The translations under genes and the position numbers were made by a program. Below, piece after piece: positions 62,303 to 64,000 of a DNA stretch of 64,000 bases; the first letter of the stretch is position 1; the number at the start of each line of letters is the position of its first letter. Below the pieces are notes generated by a model that saw only the letters and a program-made list of their open reading frames with translations, searched no databases and had not been told where the DNA came from. The stretch covers positions 744,001 to 808,000 of the forward strand of contig NC_009380.1 of NCBI RefSeq assembly GCF_000016425.1, in the 5' to 3' direction. The stretch comes from Salinispora tropica CNB-440 (GTDB lineage: Bacteria > Actinomycetota > Actinomycetes > Mycobacteriales > Micromonosporaceae).

Positions 62303-63165
62303 CCTGTCCCGGACCCCGGGCTCGCGTCAATGCCGACCGCCTTCGCGCTGGCCTCCCAGAGCTGAGCAGCCAACTGGGGATCGGTTGCCTTCCGGAGTGG
62401 TTGGCGGAGCCGGAGATCCTGGTAGTACCCGCCGCTGCGGAGCCGCTCCGGAGCCTGGTTGGCGAGCCAGACCAGGGTTTCGGCTCCCTTCTCCGCCCTA
62501 CGGGCTGGCAACAGACGCATGGCGAAGGTGATCAGCCGACTGTCGCCGCCGAACCGGGTCCGCACCACTCCGGGGTGGAAGCAGTACGTCGGAAGGTCGC
62601 GCCAGCGTCGGGCTGCCTCTGTGGTGAACAGGATGTTCGCCTGCTTGCTGGTGCCGTAGGCGCTCATCGCGCGGTATCGGTGCAGTGGCTGGTTGAGATC
62701 GTTCGGGTTGAGTGACCCGCTGCGGTGGGCGCCGGACGCGGTCACCACGATCCGGCTGAGTCGGTCCCGCAGGAGATTGGTCAACAGGTACGGCGCGAGG
62801 TGGTTGGTCTGAATCGACAGCTCGTAGCCGTCAACCGTGGTGGTCGGCTGAAGCACGATCGCCCCGGCGTTGTTGGCCAGCACGTCGATCCGGTCGTACG
62901 CCGAGCGCAGTCGCTCCGCCAGGGCACGGACGTCGTCGAGGACGGCAAAGTCTGCGCGGAACACCTCCGGCAGCTCGCCGGCGGCCTCACGGACCTGCTC
63001 GGCGGCGGCGTGGAGGCGGGCCGAATCGCGCCCGACGAGCACCACCTGGTCGCCCCGGCAGGCCAGCTCAATGGCGGCTGCGAGGCCGATGCCGGAGCTG
63101 GCTCCGGTCACCACGGTCAGCCGACGTCCAGTGAGATCTTCCACAGGTCCGTTCACCCCAGTCAC
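62290..63165 (-). CDS. SDR-family oxidoreductase (retinol dehydrogenase-like)
   Basis: 291 residues. TGASSGIGLAAAIE cofactor motif, NNAG, catalytic SAYGTSKQAN, and FHPGVVRTRFG. The longer C-terminus and IQTNHLAPYLLTNLL resemble retinol-dehydrogenase/WW-oxidoreductase-like SDRs. Substrate unknown. Confidence 0.9.
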   Translation of the reverse strand: MTGVNGPVEDLTGRRLTVVTGASSGIGLAAAIELACRGDQVVLVGRDSARLHAAAEQVREAAGELPEVFRADFAVLDDVRALAERLRSAYDRIDVLANNAGAIVLQPTTTVDGYELSIQTNHLAPYLLTNLLRDRLSRIVVTASGAHRSGSLNPNDLNQPLHRYRAMSAYGTSKQANILFTTEAARRWRDLPTYCFHPGVVRTRFGGDSRLITFAMRLLPARRAEKGAETLVWLANQAPERLRSGGYYQDLRLRQPLRKATDPQLAAQLWEASAKAVGIDASPGSGTGQAR

Positions 63166-63298
63166 GGCACGAGGTTACCGTGGCGTCCCCACGTACTTTG
63201 GGATCGTTAAGCCGCCCGTTTGGATTGCCACGTTCACATACGTCTGCATGGTTGAGGTGGCGCCGGCCAGTTCGCCGGACGCTGGAAGGAGCGCATCA

Positions 63299-64000
63299 AT
63301 GACCGCAGTCGGTCGCCCCCGCCGGTCCTGCCTCGCGGTACCGGGTTCCAGCGTCAAGATGCTGGGTAAGGCGCAGGGTCTCCCCGCCGATCAGGTTTTC
63401 CTCGATCTGGAGGATGCGGTCGCCCCGCTCGCGAAGCCAGATGCCCGCAAGAACATCGTCGCCGCCCTCAACGAGGGTGACTGGACCGGCAAGACCCGGG
63501 TGGTCCGGGTGAACGACCTGACCACACCATGGACCTACCGGGACGTTATCGATGTTGTCGAGGGTGCCGGCGTCAACCTGGACTGCATCATGCTGCCGAA
63601 GGCGCAGGACGCCGGCCAGGTGCGGTGGTTGGATCTCACCCTTACCCAGGTGGAGAAGACACTCGGCCTGGAGGTGGGGCGGATTGGTATCGAGGCGCAG
63701 ATCGAGAACGCGGCCGGCCTGGTGAACGTTGACGCGATCGCCGCGGCGTCGCCCCGGGTGGAGACCATCATCTTCGGCCCCGCCGACTTTATGGCATCGA
63801 TCAACATGAAGTCGCTGGCGGTCGGGGCGCTGATTCCGGACTACCCGGGCGATCCCTACCACTACATTCTGATGCGCATCCTGATGGCCGCCCGGATGCA
63901 CGACAAGCAGGCGATCGACGGCCCGTTCCTGCAGATCCGGGATGTTGATGGGTTCCGTGACGTGGCCAAGCGGTCGGCCGCGCTCGGTTTCGACGGGAAG
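63299..64000 (+). CDS. HpcH/HpaI-type CoA lyase (CitE/malyl-CoA lyase-like), 3' end beyond window
   Basis: 234 residues visible and open to the right edge. SCLAVPGSSVKMLGKA, DQVFLDLEDAVAP, KTRVVRVNDLTTPW, CIMLPKAQDAGQVRWL, IGIEAQIENAAGLVN and IIFGPADFMASINM are typical of malyl-CoA/beta-methylmalyl-CoA or citramalyl-CoA lyases: arginine for CoA, Glu and Asp for magnesium. GGAAGGA precedes ATG 63299. Confidence 0.9.
   Translation, partial: MTAVGRPRRSCLAVPGSSVKMLGKAQGLPADQVFLDLEDAVAPLAKPDARKNIVAALNEGDWTGKTRVVRVNDLTTPWTYRDVIDVVEGAGVNLDCIMLPKAQDAGQVRWLDLTLTQVEKTLGLEVGRIGIEAQIENAAGLVNVDAIAAASPRVETIIFGPADFMASINMKSLAVGALIPDYPGDPYHYILMRILMAARMHDKQAIDGPFLQIRDVDGFRDVAKRSAALGFDGK

Noticed and set aside
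1..64000. CRISPR arrays, tRNA or rRNA genes, replication origins, integrase genes
   Set aside because: No spaced direct-repeat arrays, cloverleaf-like sequences, rRNA signatures or integrase motifs were found by reading. The only regular arrays are the 18-bp coding repeats and the SARP-type heptamers.

Overview
The window is a high-GC actinobacterial chromosome segment. Gene content and order point to Micromonosporaceae, and the mixture of conserved loci with a large biosynthetic island would fit a Salinispora or Micromonospora genome. The genus is an inference, because no rRNA or tRNA is present. The conserved part (about 36.3-64 kb) resembles the folP2-tag-DUF3117 and O-methyltransferase-htrA-tatB-mrp neighbourhoods of Mycobacterium tuberculosis (Rv1207-Rv1232c).

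Layout. 1-5.5 kb: a GH15 glycoside hydrolase (cut by the window edge), a quinone-oxidoreductase-type enzyme divergent from a TetR repressor with two palindromic operators between them, an exported haloalkane-dehalogenase-like hydrolase and a small ABM-domain monooxygenase. 5.53-36.3 kb: a biosynthetic island of about 30.4 kb bounded by a 322-bp imperfect direct repeat. The left repeat copy is a decayed 3' fragment of an AEC-family permease gene whose complete copy starts at the right edge. A frameshifted IS4-type transposase remnant lies just inside the left boundary. 36.3-64 kb: core genes, including clpP with clgR, a TrkA-type channel, 2-oxoacid:ferredoxin oxidoreductase, a secreted C39-like protease, an orphan nuoA, folP2, a DivIVA-like protein, tag, PaaX, leucyl aminopeptidase, O-methyltransferase, htrA, tatB, a tyrosine phosphatase, mrp, an MgtE_N/CBS protein, phzF, and others.

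The island is the most interesting part. A minus-strand operon (MFS exporter, stand-alone adenylation enzyme, SARP regulator) faces a plus-strand operon of about 22 genes, most of which overlap by 4-8 bp. The plus operon encodes a C-A-T NRPS, an A-less C-T-TE protein, two type II carrier proteins plus one atypical one, a BtrH-like protein fused to a further carrier domain, a second BtrH-like protein, two more adenylating enzymes and a fold-III PLP decarboxylase. It also encodes two acyl-CoA-dehydrogenase-like flavoproteins, a ProA-like reductase, a TrpB-like PLP enzyme, an SDR, a 2OG-Fe oxygenase, ArgG, a formyltransferase, a PPTase, a type II thioesterase, a VOC protein and a flavin reductase.

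The combination resembles butirosin side-chain assembly, in which an amino acid is loaded on a carrier protein, decarboxylated and oxidised there, then moved by BtrH. Here it is coupled to a small NRPS and to guanidine- or formyl-type tailoring. I do not recognise it as a characterised pathway. Four heptamers spaced exactly 11 bp apart upstream of the long operon look like a SARP operator and would tie the operon to the cluster's own regulator.
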